Positions 1 through 9,225 of a stretch of 64,000 nucleotides of DNA are shown piece after piece. Numbering within the stretch: the first letter of the stretch is position 1; the number at the start of each line of letters is the position of its first letter. A program made the translations under genes and the position numbers. The notes under the pieces are model-generated. The model ran no database searches. It worked only from the letters and a program-made list of their open reading frames with translations, and had not been told where the DNA came from. Source of the DNA: an uncultured SAR86 cluster bacterium (GTDB lineage Bacteria > Pseudomonadota > Gammaproteobacteria > Magnimaribacterales > AG-339-G14); assembly GCA_902563105.1 (NCBI GenBank), contig CACEVU010000001.1, forward strand, positions 131,372-195,371, in the 5' to 3' direction.

Positions 1-206
1 GAAAAATCTGTAATTGTTTTCGAAAAATCTTTTTCAAAGAGTTTTATTTCTTTGAGTATTTGACTTACTTTATCAAGAACTAATTTTTTATTTGTTTGTT
101 TAAGTTCACCAAGCACCTTTGTGTTTGAATCTCCCGTAATTTTTTTTTGGTAAAGAGCTTGAACGACTAACTCTCTTATTTTAGTCGGTGAGGGATGAGA
201 TTTCAT
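1..206 (-). CDS. nusB: Transcription antitermination protein NusB, 5' part only
   Basis: This is the first 68 codons of a gene that runs off the left edge of the window. The visible N-terminus contains REL-VVQALYQKK, which matches the NusB start (RE-AVQALY) of the RNA-binding helical fold. NusB pairs with NusE (S10) on boxA RNA to support antitermination in rRNA operons. The ATG at 206 overlaps the TGA of ribH in an ATGA arrangement, so it is probably translationally coupled. The ribH-nusB order is the usual gammaproteobacterial one. The rest of the gene and its neighbour lie outside the window. Confidence 0.85.
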   Translation of the reverse strand, partial: MKSHPSPTKIRELVVQALYQKKITGDSNTKVLGELKQTNKKLVLDKVSQILKEIKLFEKDFSKTITDF

Positions 207-655
207 TTAATTTTATTTATTGTCTCTAAAATACTTAGAGCAGAATCAGCAAACTCTGTGCCTTTGTAAGCAGCTCTTTCTATCGCTTCCTTGTCGTTAT
301 TGGTTGTTAAAACTCCAAAAATAATTGGTTTATTCTCGGATAGAGAAGCTTCCATAACTTTATCGCTAACACTTTGTGAAATAATCTCAAAATGAGGTGT
401 CTCTCCTTTGATAATGCATCCAAGCAAAATAATGGCATCAAAACCTTCACAAAGTTTTTTTGCCAAAAAGGGTAGTTCGTATGCTCCGGGGACAAAAAAA
501 ATCTGAACTTTCGTTTTATTTTCCTCTAATCTTTTTACACAATCGCCTAACATCGGCTTAATTATTTCTTCATTCCAATTAGTACTAATTACCGCAATTT
601 TTAAAGAGCTAAAATCGCTTTTAGTGATGGAAATGTTCAACTTAGAAGTTCTCAT
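203..655 (-). CDS. ribH: 6,7-dimethyl-8-ribityllumazine synthase
   Basis: RibH condenses 5-amino-6-ribitylaminouracil with 3,4-dihydroxy-2-butanone 4-phosphate to give lumazine, the penultimate riboflavin step, in the cytoplasm. The 150-residue protein has the normal family length. Family signatures are GAYELP near residue 58, GETPHFE with the catalytic His near 90, and FGVLTTNN near 115. The start ATG overlaps the ribB stop as ATGA and the stop overlaps the nusB start as ATGA, so the three genes form one tightly coupled unit. The butanone phosphate substrate is made by the adjacent upstream gene. Confidence 0.96.
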   Translation of the reverse strand: MRTSKLNISITKSDFSSLKIAVISTNWNEEIIKPMLGDCVKRLEENKTKVQIFFVPGAYELPFLAKKLCEGFDAIILLGCIIKGETPHFEIISQSVSDKVMEASLSENKPIIFGVLTTNNDKEAIERAAYKGTEFADSALSILETINKIK

Positions 656-1743
656 TTTTCGATAAATTCAGTTACTTCCAAATCAAAGCCTGAAAGCGAA
701 GGGTATCTTACTTCAGATCCCATTAGCTTTATTTTCTTTACTCCTAAATCTCTTAAAATTTGAGATCCGATACCAATTCTTCTTGAATCATTATTCGGGA
801 TGTTAAGTCTTCTTTTCTTGGAACTCTTAATTTCATTAAACTCATCATCCTTTTTCCTCTCTCCATCAATGAGCAGAATTATGCCTTTCCCAGCTTTATT
901 TATTTTTTTCATTGCGTCGGATACAGACCAACGAGTCCCGAATTCGTTTACATTCAATAAATCGTGAAAGAAATTGCTCTGTTGAACTCTGACTAAAGTT
1001 GGATCATTTTTAGTCACCTTGCCTTTTTTAAGAACTAAATGAGTTTCACCGAAAATTAAATCTTTATAAAGTATTAAGGTAAATTTCCCATAGTCGGTAT
1101 TTACAGACTTTTGATCTACTTTTTTTACAGTTTTTTCATTTATTATTCGGTAATTGATCAAATCAGCGATCGTGCCAATTTTTAAATTATGTTTTTTACT
1201 AAATTCCATTAAGTCAGCTTTTCTGGCCATAGTTCCATCTTCATTCATTATTTCAACAATTACAGAGTTTGAGCTTAGCCCAGCTAACCGACATAAATCC
1301 GTACTTCCTTCAGTATGGCCAGCTCTAGTTAAAACTCCTCCTCGTGCCGCCTTAACAGGAAAAACATGACCAGGTTGAACAATATCTGATGGTTTTGCAT
1401 TTGACTTGCTTGCAACTGAAATGGTTCTAGCTCTATCTGCTGCAGATATACCTGTTGAAATCCCTGATGCTGCCTCAATAGAAACAGTAAAAGCTGTCCC
1501 ATGGCCGCTTTTATTTTCCCTGACCATTTGATCTAAATTTAATGCTTTACTCTTTTCTTCTGTAATGGCCATACAAATTAAACCTCGCGCATGTTTGGCC
1601 ATAAAATTTATTTTTTCCGGATTAACTTTATCTGCAGCAAGTATCAAGTCTCCCTCGTTTTCACGATCCTCATCATCCATGAGGACGATCATTCGGCCTT
1701 TCTTTATTTCCGAAATGAGTTCTGAGGTAGTGTTTAATTCCAT
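652..1743 (-). CDS. ribB: 3,4-dihydroxy-2-butanone-4-phosphate synthase with degenerate GTP cyclohydrolase II-like domain
   Basis: Residues 1 to about 200 form a DHBP synthase domain with the acidic loop DDEDRENEGDL and the GHTEGSTDLCRLAGL segment. It makes 3,4-dihydroxy-2-butanone 4-phosphate from ribulose 5-phosphate. Residues from about 205 to 363 align in position with the RibA half of RibBA, but contain no cysteine at all, so the three zinc-ligand cysteines of GTP cyclohydrolase II are missing. This fits the RibB-X architecture known in some gammaproteobacteria, in which the C-terminal domain is not a cyclohydrolase. A functional RibA is probably encoded elsewhere. The gene lies one base after ribD and overlaps ribH by 4 nt. 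Confidence 0.93.
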   Translation of the reverse strand: MELNTTSELISEIKKGRMIVLMDDEDRENEGDLILAADKVNPEKINFMAKHARGLICMAITEEKSKALNLDQMVRENKSGHGTAFTVSIEAASGISTGISAADRARTISVASKSNAKPSDIVQPGHVFPVKAARGGVLTRAGHTEGSTDLCRLAGLSSNSVIVEIMNEDGTMARKADLMEFSKKHNLKIGTIADLINYRIINEKTVKKVDQKSVNTDYGKFTLILYKDLIFGETHLVLKKGKVTKNDPTLVRVQQSNFFHDLLNVNEFGTRWSVSDAMKKINKAGKGIILLIDGERKKDDEFNEIKSSKKRRLNIPNNDSRRIGIGSQILRDLGVKKIKLMGSEVRYPSLSGFDLEVTEFIEK

Positions 1744-1744
1744 T

Positions 1745-2845
1745 CTATTTTTTTCTCAGGATCATTTTTTTGTCTTTTCCGATTTTTGATTGATGAACTA
1801 TAACGAATTGCTTGCTATCAAAAAAGTTTATTTTTTTTTCTCCACCATAAAAATGAAGAGCTTTATTCTTTAGTCTTTCTGGAGAGATATAAAATATATA
1901 TTCATCAATTAAATTTCGGTCTCCAAAGGCTCCTAAAAGCTTAGGCCCAGATTCAAGTAAGATGCTGGAAAAATTTAATTTTGAAATTTTTTTTAAAAAT
2001 TTTTCTGGATCAATTCCATTACCGTCTGTAGGACAATGCATCAAAGACATGTCCTTGATTTTAAGAGGCATTTTAGAAATTCTTTTTTTAGAAGTAACAA
2101 TTACTTTTTTTCCTGGAGCTTCAAAAAAAGGAGCACTCCAATCTAGTTCCAAATTATTTGAGAAAATAAATCTTTGTGGTTGAAAAAATGATTTATCGCA
2201 AGTTATCTTTTTAAGTCTTACGTTAAGTGAGGGCTTGTCTATGTTGATTGTTCCCGCTCCAGTAAGAATTACATCAGAATCGGCCCTGAGCAGTTGAACA
2301 TCTTTTCGTGCCGAAGTTCCTGTAATCCATTTTCTTTTTCCGGAAACAAATACAGATTTTTGATCTGCCGACATTGCAATCTTTGCCCTAATGTAAGGAC
2401 GCTTAAATTCTGACTTATAAAAAAAATCCTTATTTAGTTCTATACTCTTAGGATCATTTAGGAGATCAACTTTGTAACCCTCGTTTTTTAGCTTCGTTAT
2501 GCCATTTTGGGTAGGATCCTTCGCGCCAACTATTATCCTCTTAAAGTCATATTTTATAAGTTCTTTCGTGCAGGCCCCAGTCTTTCCTTTTTTACTGCAC
2601 GGTTCAAGAGTCACAAAAATTTCACTCCCCGAAAGATAAGACAAATATTTTCCTTTGTATTTATTTTTAACATCATTAATTGCATTTATTTCAGCGTGCC
2701 TTCCTCCATATTCTGAATAGAAACCCTTTCCAATAATTTTCTTATTTTTGACAATAACGCAACCAACAGCGACTCCCGGCTTACTAGAGTATTTTCCTTT
2801 ATTTGCTAAAGATAATGCCTTCGAAATGAAATAAGAGTCATTCAT
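1745..2845 (-). CDS. ribD: Bifunctional riboflavin biosynthesis deaminase/reductase
   Basis: RibD deaminates and then reduces the pyrimidine formed by GTP cyclohydrolase II. The N-terminal cytidine-deaminase-like half carries the zinc site: HAE at residues 50-52, then EPC with Cys83 and a second Cys at 92. The C-terminal half (from about residue 150) is the NADPH-dependent reductase, with [12 protein letters not shown] near its end matching the family EGGP-LAGAF motif. The length of 366 residues is typical. The start overlaps the nrdR stop by 8 nt. In related genomes ribE usually follows ribD; here ribB follows directly. Confidence 0.95.
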   Translation of the reverse strand: MNDSYFISKALSLANKGKYSSKPGVAVGCVIVKNKKIIGKGFYSEYGGRHAEINAINDVKNKYKGKYLSYLSGSEIFVTLEPCSKKGKTGACTKELIKYDFKRIIVGAKDPTQNGITKLKNEGYKVDLLNDPKSIELNKDFFYKSEFKRPYIRAKIAMSADQKSVFVSGKRKWITGTSARKDVQLLRADSDVILTGAGTINIDKPSLNVRLKKITCDKSFFQPQRFIFSNNLELDWSAPFFEAPGKKVIVTSKKRISKMPLKIKDMSLMHCPTDGNGIDPEKFLKKISKLNFSSILLESGPKLLGAFGDRNLIDEYIFYISPERLKNKALHFYGGEKKINFFDSKQFVIVHQSKIGKDKKMILRKK

Positions 2846-3290
2846 CGCTCAATTTTTTTACTTCTTCGCTGAATTCATTAGGATCTTGAAAGCTTCTATA
2901 AACTGAGGCAAACCTCACAAAAGCTACTTCATCTAATTTTTTTAGGTGTCGCATGACCGTTTCGCCAATACGTTTTGATTCTATTTCTCGTTCACCAAAA
3001 TCTCTGATCTCTTTTTTTATGACTTCCATCAATGTTTGAAATTCTTCATCGCTGACAGGTCTTTTTTCTAAGGATCTAGAAATTCCCTCTCTTATTTTTG
3101 TTTCATCAAAAGGCACTCTTGATTTATCTTGTTTGACTATCTTTGGCATTACTAATTCACCAACTTCAAAAGTAGTCCATCTCTCTCCACATCTGAGGCA
3201 CTCGCGCCTTCTTCGGATTTCGCTACCTTCAGTTACTAGACGAGAATCGATGACCTTACTTTCTTCGAAGGAACAAAAAGGGCAGTGCAT
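2838..3290 (-). CDS. nrdR: Transcriptional repressor NrdR
   Basis: NrdR represses ribonucleotide reductase genes in response to dATP/ATP. The 150-residue protein has the N-terminal zinc ribbon with CPFC at residues 3-6 and CLRC at 31-34, separated by the basic stretch RRRREC. An ATP-cone domain follows from about residue 47 to 137, starting [15 protein letters not shown]. Length and domain order are canonical. It lies 3 bases after glyA and overlaps ribD by 8 nt, the usual glyA-nrdR-ribD order in gammaproteobacteria. NrdR boxes upstream of nrd genes cannot be checked here because no nrd genes are in the window. Confidence 0.95.
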   Translation of the reverse strand: MHCPFCSFEESKVIDSRLVTEGSEIRRRRECLRCGERWTTFEVGELVMPKIVKQDKSRVPFDETKIREGISRSLEKRPVSDEEFQTLMEVIKKEIRDFGEREIESKRIGETVMRHLKKLDEVAFVRFASVYRSFQDPNEFSEEVKKLSDE

Positions 3291-3293
3291 GAT

Positions 3294-4550
3294 TTATTGT
3301 GAATAAACTGGAAAATTGCCGCAAAGGCTCTTGACTTCATTTTTAATTTCAGAAATTAAGCTCTGGTCATCAATATTCTTTATTATTTTGGAAATCCAAT
3401 CTGCAACTTGAGAGACCTCTTTTTCTTGAAAACCTCTGCGTGTTACTGCAGGAGTACCAATTCTTATTCCCGAAGTTACAAAAGGAGATTTTGGATCATT
3501 TGGCACCGAATTTTTATTCACTGTAATGAATGCCTCACCAAGTGCTGCTTCTAAAGCTTTACCAGTTACATTATTTTTTATTAAGTTCACTAAAAACATA
3601 TGATTAGAAGTTCCATTGGAAACTATGTCGATGTCATTAGACATGAAAGTTTCGCTCATTGTTTTGGCATTGGAAAGAATTTGTTGTTGGTAGATTTTGA
3701 AATCGTCTTCCATGGCTTCTTTGAAACATACTGCCTTTGCAGCAATAACATGCATCAGAGGACCACCTTGAGATCCAGGAAATAAAGCTGAATTGAGTTT
3801 CTTCTGCAGTTCTTCGTTTGGACCAGCTAAAATAAGCCCACCTCTTGGGCCGACCAAAGTTTTATGCGTTGTTGTAGTTACCACATCGGCATGAGGAAAC
3901 GGATTCGGATAAAGACCAGCTGCAACTAAACCTGAGACGTGTGAAATGTCTGCTAATAAATAAGCATCAATTGACTCAGCTATTTGTTTGAATCTTTCCC
4001 AATTAAGAATTCCTGAAAAAGCAGAAAAACCACAAATGATAAGTTTAGGCTTGTGTTCTTTAGCAAGTGCTTCTACTTGAGCATAATCAATATCGCCTGT
4101 CTCAGGATCTATGCCATAACTATAAGACTCATAAATTTTTCCAGAAAAGTTTACTTTTGAACCATGCGTTAAATGTCCACCATGATCTAAACTCATACCT
4201 AGAATTTTATCGCCTGCATTTAGTAAAGCCAGAAATACTGCAGCATTGGCACTTGCCCCAGAGTGAGGTTGAACATTGGCAAAGTCAGCTTTAAAAAGTT
4301 CTTTTGCACGGTCAATGGCTAGTTGCTCGGCAATGTCTACGAATTCACAACCACCATAATATCTTTTACCAGGATATCCTTCAGCATACTTATTGGTCAA
4401 CACTGAGCCTTGGGCTTCAAGAATTCTGGGAGAGGCATAATTTTCTGATGCGATCAACTCAATGTGCTGCTCTTGTCTAACTCTTTCTTTTTCAAGAGCC
4501 TGCCATAAGTCTTCGTCAAAAGATTTGATTGATAAATTGTTTCCGTACAT
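3294..4550 (-). CDS. glyA: Serine hydroxymethyltransferase
   Basis: GlyA interconverts serine plus tetrahydrofolate with glycine plus 5,10-methylene-tetrahydrofolate, supplying one-carbon units. The PLP lysine is Lys230 in [14 protein letters not shown]. Other family signatures are ELIASENY near residue 31, [15 protein letters not shown] near 53 and PHSGASAN near 95. The 418 residues match the family length. It is preceded by nth with a 41-bp gap and followed by nrdR 3 bp on. The gap is too short to hold a large riboswitch. Confidence 0.98.
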   Translation of the reverse strand: MYGNNLSIKSFDEDLWQALEKERVRQEQHIELIASENYASPRILEAQGSVLTNKYAEGYPGKRYYGGCEFVDIAEQLAIDRAKELFKADFANVQPHSGASANAAVFLALLNAGDKILGMSLDHGGHLTHGSKVNFSGKIYESYSYGIDPETGDIDYAQVEALAKEHKPKLIICGFSAFSGILNWERFKQIAESIDAYLLADISHVSGLVAAGLYPNPFPHADVVTTTTHKTLVGPRGGLILAGPNEELQKKLNSALFPGSQGGPLMHVIAAKAVCFKEAMEDDFKIYQQQILSNAKTMSETFMSNDIDIVSNGTSNHMFLVNLIKNNVTGKALEAALGEAFITVNKNSVPNDPKSPFVTSGIRIGTPAVTRRGFQEKEVSQVADWISKIIKNIDDQSLISEIKNEVKSLCGNFPVYSQ

Positions 4551-4591
4551 CAGTTTTACAAATTCAAATTATACTCTGCAAAAAGATTATT

Positions 4592-5245
4592 TTAAGCTTT
4601 TGTAGTCTTAATTTTATTTTTTCTATTAGGATATAAACTTTTACACATAAAACATAATGTTCCATCACATCCTCTGGCTGAACAATATGCTCGACCATAG
4701 AAAATAAATTGCAAATGCAACTCTCCCCATTTGTTGTCCTCAAACAGGGATTTCAAATCTTCTTCGGTTTTGGATACAGATTTCCCATTAGAAAGCCCCC
4801 ATCTTTGAGCTAGTCTGTGAATATGGGTATCAACTGGAAAAGCAGGTTTGTTAAAAAATTCACTGACCACAACCGAGGCTGTTTTATGTCCTACGCCCGG
4901 AAGTTCTTCCAAGAGTTCTATTTCATCAGGCACTCGTCCTTTATATTTTTTAATTAAAATCTCTGAAGTTGCAATGATGGCTTTGGCTTTTTTAGGAGCT
5001 AATCCACAAGTTTTTATATAATCGTAGACTTGCTTCTCGCCCAGTTTAAGCATCTTTTTTGGGTTATCGGCAGCTTTAAAAAGCTCCTTAGTGACAATAT
5101 TAACTCGTTTATCGGTGGTTTGAGCGCTCAAAAGAACTGCTATTAAAAGAGTAAAAGCATTTGAATGTGAGAGGGGCGCTTTTGGGTTTGGATAAAGCTC
5201 GTTAAGCTTCTTTTCAATGAATAAAGCTCTTTCCTTTTTTCTCAC
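4592..5245 (-). CDS. nth: Endonuclease III (DNA glycosylase/AP lyase)
   Basis: Nth removes oxidised pyrimidines and cleaves abasic sites in base excision repair. The 217 residues include LLSAQTTD near residue 38, the helix-hairpin-helix ELPGVGHKTASV with the catalytic Lys, and the catalytic Asp in PVDTHIHRLAQRWG. Four C-terminal cysteines for an iron-sulfur cluster are present, but spaced C-x4-C-x4-C-x2-C rather than the canonical C-x6-C-x2-C-x5-C. The start is GTG at 5245 and there is no closer ATG before the conserved N-terminal helix. Transcription runs into glyA. Confidence 0.94.
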   Translation of the reverse strand: MRKKERALFIEKKLNELYPNPKAPLSHSNAFTLLIAVLLSAQTTDKRVNIVTKELFKAADNPKKMLKLGEKQVYDYIKTCGLAPKKAKAIIATSEILIKKYKGRVPDEIELLEELPGVGHKTASVVVSEFFNKPAFPVDTHIHRLAQRWGLSNGKSVSKTEEDLKSLFEDNKWGELHLQFIFYGRAYCSARGCDGTLCFMCKSLYPNRKNKIKTTKA

Positions 5246-5309
5246 AAACTCATAATACTGTCCTTTGACATCAATTAAAAATCATACTTAAGGAAAGGCT
5301 GAAAAAAGG

Positions 5310-5337
5310 TTGCAGTACCTATAAATTTAGGTATTAT
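5310..5337 (+). promoter_or_regulatory. Predicted promoter of the TonB-dependent receptor, with a dyad in the spacer
   Basis: TTGCAG (5310-5315) and TATTAT (5332-5337), 16 bp apart, fit -35 and -10 elements. The inverted repeat TACCTA-N6-TAGGTA (5316-5333) fills the spacer and reaches the -10 element, a position suited to an operator. The predicted leader is about 100 nt. No regulator can be named from the sequence. Confidence 0.45.
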
Positions 5338-5361
5338 CGCTTTATATAGGGGGAGAAGACC

Positions 5362-5403
5362 TTAAGCTTATTATCTAGAGTTATATAAATTTATTAAGCT
5401 TAA
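5362..5403 (+). repeat. Paired TTAAGCTTA palindromes in the receptor leader
   Basis: TTAAGCTTA (5362-5370) and the palindrome TTAAGCTTAA (5394-5403) lie 23 bp apart in the untranslated leader. They could pair with each other in the RNA to form a stem, or each could be a small protein-binding dyad. In an AT-rich genome chance is also possible. Confidence 0.35.
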
Positions 5404-5431
5404 TTTTCTCTAAAATGTTTTTAACTCATTC

Positions 5432-5439
5432 GGGGGAGG
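5432..5439 (+). promoter_or_regulatory. Strong Shine-Dalgarno sequence of the receptor gene
   Basis: GGGGGAGG ends 7 bases before the ATG at 5447. It is the clearest ribosome binding site in the window, where many starts have none, which suggests that the receptor is highly expressed. It fixes the start codon. Confidence 0.75.
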
Positions 5440-5446
5440 ATTCTAA

Positions 5447-8400
5447 ATGAGTAAATTATTAAAAGTTTTCTTGGCGTTCGTTGGTAGTGCATTTCTTGCT
5501 ACTTCGATTCATGCCCAAGCAACAATTGAAGAAGTAATCGTAACAGCTCAAAGAACAGAGCAAAGTTTGCAAGATGTTCCGATCTCAGTATCTGCTTTTA
5601 CTGATGAAATTTTAACTGAACGTCAAATTGAAGTTGCAAGTGACCTTCAATTGCAAGTTCCAGGTGTTGGATATTCCTCTAACGAATTTGGTACAGGTGG
5701 GTTTTCCATCAGAGGTATTACTAACTTAGCTACTGCAGCGAGTGCTGACGCCGGGGTAGAAGTTCATTTGAACGGTTTGCCTTTGGGTACTACTTCTACC
5801 AATGAACTTGGCTTCATGGATATGTCTCGAATTGAGGTTCTTCGTGGTCCACAAGGTACTCTTTTTGGAAGAAACTCAACAGGTGGTGTGGTCAACTTGA
5901 TTACAAACAGAGTTGATTTAGACGAATTCTATGGCAAAACTAGATTGCAATATGGGTCAGACGGTGAAAAGCAATTAGATATGATGCTAAATATTCCACT
6001 CACTGATAATTTTGGAATAAGACTTGCTTACAACAACTTTGAAAAAGACGGTGTAAATAAAAATCTTTACACAAAAGCAGCGGGGGATTTTGACGGCAGA
6101 GACAGCTACCAATGGCGTGCTACTCTTCAATGGGAACCTGCTGATGATTTGACCGTCACTTTAATACACAACGCTTATGATGAAGAATCTTCAAGGACTC
6201 AAAGAAGTGGTGTTTGGTGTCAGACCGGTGGAAACTTAGTACAAGGTTGTGTCATGGGAGGAGGTCAAGTTTTCCAACCAGTTCACCCAATGTCAAACGG
6301 TTCTACACTTCCTGGTCTACTAGGTGGTACTTTAGGTTATTACGTTCCATCCAACATTACCAATGGCAGTGCTGATGAAGGAAAATTGTATGCGCCTACC
6401 GGTATGCCTCAAGATACAGGAACAGTTCCAACTGATTTTTTTGAAAGTAATGTATGGGCGTCCCCTACGCATGATAACCAAGAATCTACTACTCAATTTA
6501 TCCTAGACAAAGATTACGATAATGGATCTCTAACTTATGCATATAATCAAAACTTAAGACAATTCTACCGAGATGATTCATCTCTTTCTTCTGAAGCCAG
6601 TGGTTTAAGATGGAGTGCTGCTGTACAAGCTTTGGATCTTTATCAAGACGGTTTACCACTTGGTTACAGTAATTCTCAAAAAACTCCGACTTGTGACTAT
6701 CGTGAATTTAAAGCCGGTTCATTTTGTCCCGGCGGAGCTGGTGTAAATGAGTATCATGTGATGCCTGCATCAGGTACTGCATTCCATGGTGAATACAATT
6801 CCACTACGCATGAAGTTAAATTTGTTTCTGACTTAGATGGTAATTTTAATTTCCTTATAGGTGCAATCGATATCACCAACAACACACATTCTTATTATGA
6901 TGTTTATGCTTCAGGTATAACCTTAAACGGTTTGATGTTGCCAGAAGTTCTTGCATCTCAATACAGAGAAGGTATGCGTGGCGCTGTAGCATGTTCTGCT
7001 TTAAGTGCTCCCGCGGGGCCTTGTACTGCAGGTGCAATTGCCACGGGTCAAGCCATTGTTGGTGCAGACGCGGTCGTTAACGGCGCTGCAGCATTGACTG
7101 GGATCATTGCTTCTAACGGTGGAGTCGCAACTGTAACGCCTGCATCGCTTGCGCAAAATATGATTTCTAGAATCGATGGTTTGTACACTGAGTTTTACAA
7201 AAACATCACAGACTCTTTTAAATTGGATTCCTCTGCAATTTTCACAGAATTTTATTTCGATGTGAACGAAAGAAATAGATTGACTTTAGGACTTCGTTAT
7301 AACGAAGATACCAAAAGTGTTTCGGTGCAAAATATGTTTTACGCCGTACCTTTAATTTCCAACTGGGATCCCAGTATGCTTGGTGCCGGTGCATTGGCTC
7401 AAGCAGGTCTTGGTGGTACCTGTGGTATTAGTTTAATTACTGGTAAAGACTTATCTTACGAAGCAGGTGGCGCAGATAATGCTGCTTGTTTCACAAGTGG
7501 TCTTCAAGGAGATGCAGTAAATTCTGTTGGTCAAGCCGTAGGCTCCACACCTGGCGCAGGTGCTGCTAACGGTTCAACTCCATTAGCACCGCTTCCAGAT
7601 TTTAATACGGATTACACAACTTATGGTATTTCTCCGACAAAAGACTTTTCACAGACTACGGGAAGATTTGTTTGGGATTTTCAAATCGATGAGAACACAC
7701 TTTTCTACGCAAGTTACTCAAAAGGTTTCAAAGGTGGTGGTTTTAACCCGCCATTCAACGCGGATCAATTCCCTGATACGCCTTACACATTTGAAAGTAC
7801 TGATGTAGATGCGATTGAGTTTGGTGTTAAAGCATCAGTGCCTGAAGCTGGGTTGATTGCTAACGCATCGCTTTACTATAACGATTTCAAAAATTTCCAC
7901 ATTGGTGCCATTAGAAATGAAACAGCGATTAATGTAGGTATGCCTTTAGAAAACATGGGTGTTGAATTAGAGTTATTTCTAGCTCCGCCTACAGTACCTG
8001 GATTATCGTTTAATATGATGATGAACTACGCGACTTCTGAAATTGGAGATTTCAAAATGATCAATGCTCATGACTTGGGTGGTCATTATCGTAAGCAAGC
8101 CTCAACAGGTGCTATGGACGGATACACCGATTGGCACGTTGCGAAAAACTTCACAGCAAACTCTTTCTTGTTAGCAAAAGATGCGACCGGTGTAACATAC
8201 GGAAGAATCTTAGACTTACAACTTGGAATTGCTGCATTGGGAGATGATCCGGGCGCTGCTGCCATTGGTAATTATCTTGCTACTCAAAGAGGTAGCAATG
8301 AAATTGCATTTGCAATGACTTGTGGAACTGTTGGTGACTGTGCCAAAGATGCCGCTGGAGGAGACATAGAATTTACTTCATCCGATTTATCATTAACGTT

Positions 8401-9154
8401 CTTACCTTTTGAATCAAGCGCGCATGCTGAAGGTTACGGAAATCTTGGTACACAATGTATTAACATTCCTGGTACGATAAATACTTGTCACCCAGTTGCT
8501 CTTGGAGGAACTGCAGGCTTAGCACCTACTACTACTCAGATTTACGCACCAACTGCTAACGGTACAGGATCAGCAGTACCGACTGGTACGCTATTACCTT
8601 CTATAGTAAGTAGAGGTTCAGGTACTTCTCTACAGACCGGTGGAGCTTGTAAAGCATTCTTAATGATGTCAACTTATGCTGAAAAAGTTACAAGAACAAA
8701 TGAACTTTCATTGGCTGCTAACGAACGATGTGCTTCAACAGTTGTAGACGGAAAAGTGGTTGAAGGTAAATTCGTTCGAGGCGGTCTTGAAAATGATTAC
8801 ACCGGAAATGAAATGCCTTTCCCTGAACTAACTTTAGGTTTTGGTATTGCTTATACTTTTCAAACCGGAAATGTTGAAGTCACTCCAAGACTGGATTATT
8901 ACTACCAAGGCGAAACCCATAGTGGTATCGAAAACATAGATTCTATGAAAATCAAAGCCTGGGATGAATACAACTTCTCTCTAGTAATTCTGCCAACCAA
9001 TGGAGATTGGAACTTGAGATTCTGGGGTCAAAACCTAACTGACGATAGAAACGTTACTGGTACTGCCATTGGTAACTCTTCTGTAGGACATACTAATGCT
9101 GTGTTCGTCAGAGATGGCAGGTCTTTCGGAATGTCTTTCGGATTAGATTTTTAA
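5447..9154 (+). CDS. Large TonB-dependent outer membrane receptor
   Basis: This is an outer membrane active transporter energised by TonB. A signal peptide (about residues 1-24, ending AQA) is followed by a TonB-box-like IEEVIVTAQ, a plug domain with DVPISVSAF and GRNSTGGVVNLIT, and a long beta-barrel that ends in an aromatic Phe. At 1235 residues it is far longer than the usual 700-900. The excess lies in Gly/Ala/Thr-rich segments predicted to be extracellular loops. These segments hold 14 cysteines in seven close pairs, so disulfide-stabilised loops are likely. The substrate cannot be told from the sequence: iron chelates, vitamins, glycans and other polymers are all possible. It is monocistronic, with its own promoter, strong ribosome binding site and terminator. 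Confidence 0.93.
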   Translation: MSKLLKVFLAFVGSAFLATSIHAQATIEEVIVTAQRTEQSLQDVPISVSAFTDEILTERQIEVASDLQLQVPGVGYSSNEFGTGGFSIRGITNLATAASADAGVEVHLNGLPLGTTSTNELGFMDMSRIEVLRGPQGTLFGRNSTGGVVNLITNRVDLDEFYGKTRLQYGSDGEKQLDMMLNIPLTDNFGIRLAYNNFEKDGVNKNLYTKAAGDFDGRDSYQWRATLQWEPADDLTVTLIHNAYDEESSRTQRSGVWCQTGGNLVQGCVMGGGQVFQPVHPMSNGSTLPGLLGGTLGYYVPSNITNGSADEGKLYAPTGMPQDTGTVPTDFFESNVWASPTHDNQESTTQFILDKDYDNGSLTYAYNQNLRQFYRDDSSLSSEASGLRWSAAVQALDLYQDGLPLGYSNSQKTPTCDYREFKAGSFCPGGAGVNEYHVMPASGTAFHGEYNSTTHEVKFVSDLDGNFNFLIGAIDITNNTHSYYDVYASGITLNGLMLPEVLASQYREGMRGAVACSALSAPAGPCTAGAIATGQAIVGADAVVNGAAALTGIIASNGGVATVTPASLAQNMISRIDGLYTEFYKNITDSFKLDSSAIFTEFYFDVNERNRLTLGLRYNEDTKSVSVQNMFYAVPLISNWDPSMLGAGALAQAGLGGTCGISLITGKDLSYEAGGADNAACFTSGLQGDAVNSVGQAVGSTPGAGAANGSTPLAPLPDFNTDYTTYGISPTKDFSQTTGRFVWDFQIDENTLFYASYSKGFKGGGFNPPFNADQFPDTPYTFESTDVDAIEFGVKASVPEAGLIANASLYYNDFKNFHIGAIRNETAINVGMPLENMGVELELFLAPPTVPGLSFNMMMNYATSEIGDFKMINAHDLGGHYRKQASTGAMDGYTDWHVAKNFTANSFLLAKDATGVTYGRILDLQLGIAALGDDPGAAAIGNYLATQRGSNEIAFAMTCGTVGDCAKDAAGGDIEFTSSDLSLTFLPFESSAHAEGYGNLGTQCINIPGTINTCHPVALGGTAGLAPTTTQIYAPTANGTGSAVPTGTLLPSIVSRGSGTSLQTGGACKAFLMMSTYAEKVTRTNELSLAANERCASTVVDGKVVEGKFVRGGLENDYTGNEMPFPELTLGFGIAYTFQTGNVEVTPRLDYYYQGETHSGIENIDSMKIKAWDEYNFSLVILPTNGDWNLRFWGQNLTDDRNVTGTAIGNSSVGHTNAVFVRDGRSFGMSFGLDF

Positions 9155-9168
9155 TTGAATCTAAATCT

Positions 9169-9200
9169 AAAAAAACCCCTGTTTCAGCAGGGGTTTTTTT
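9169..9200 (+). terminator. Rho-independent terminator after the receptor gene
   Basis: CCCCTG (9176-9181) pairs with CAGGGG (9188-9193) around a 6-nt loop, followed by seven T (9194-9200). The preceding run of seven A can extend the stem, so it could also work on the opposite strand. It lies 15 bp after the receptor stop codon. Confidence 0.93.
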
Positions 9201-9225
9201 GTTAGTAATCAAGTTGAATAAACTT

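Noticed and set aside
652-1743. Active bifunctional RibBA
   Set aside because: The RibA-like half has no cysteine and so cannot bind the catalytic zinc.
1741-1750. FMN riboswitch before ribB
   Set aside because: Only one base separates ribD and ribB, and the gap before glyA is 41 bp, too short for an RFN element.
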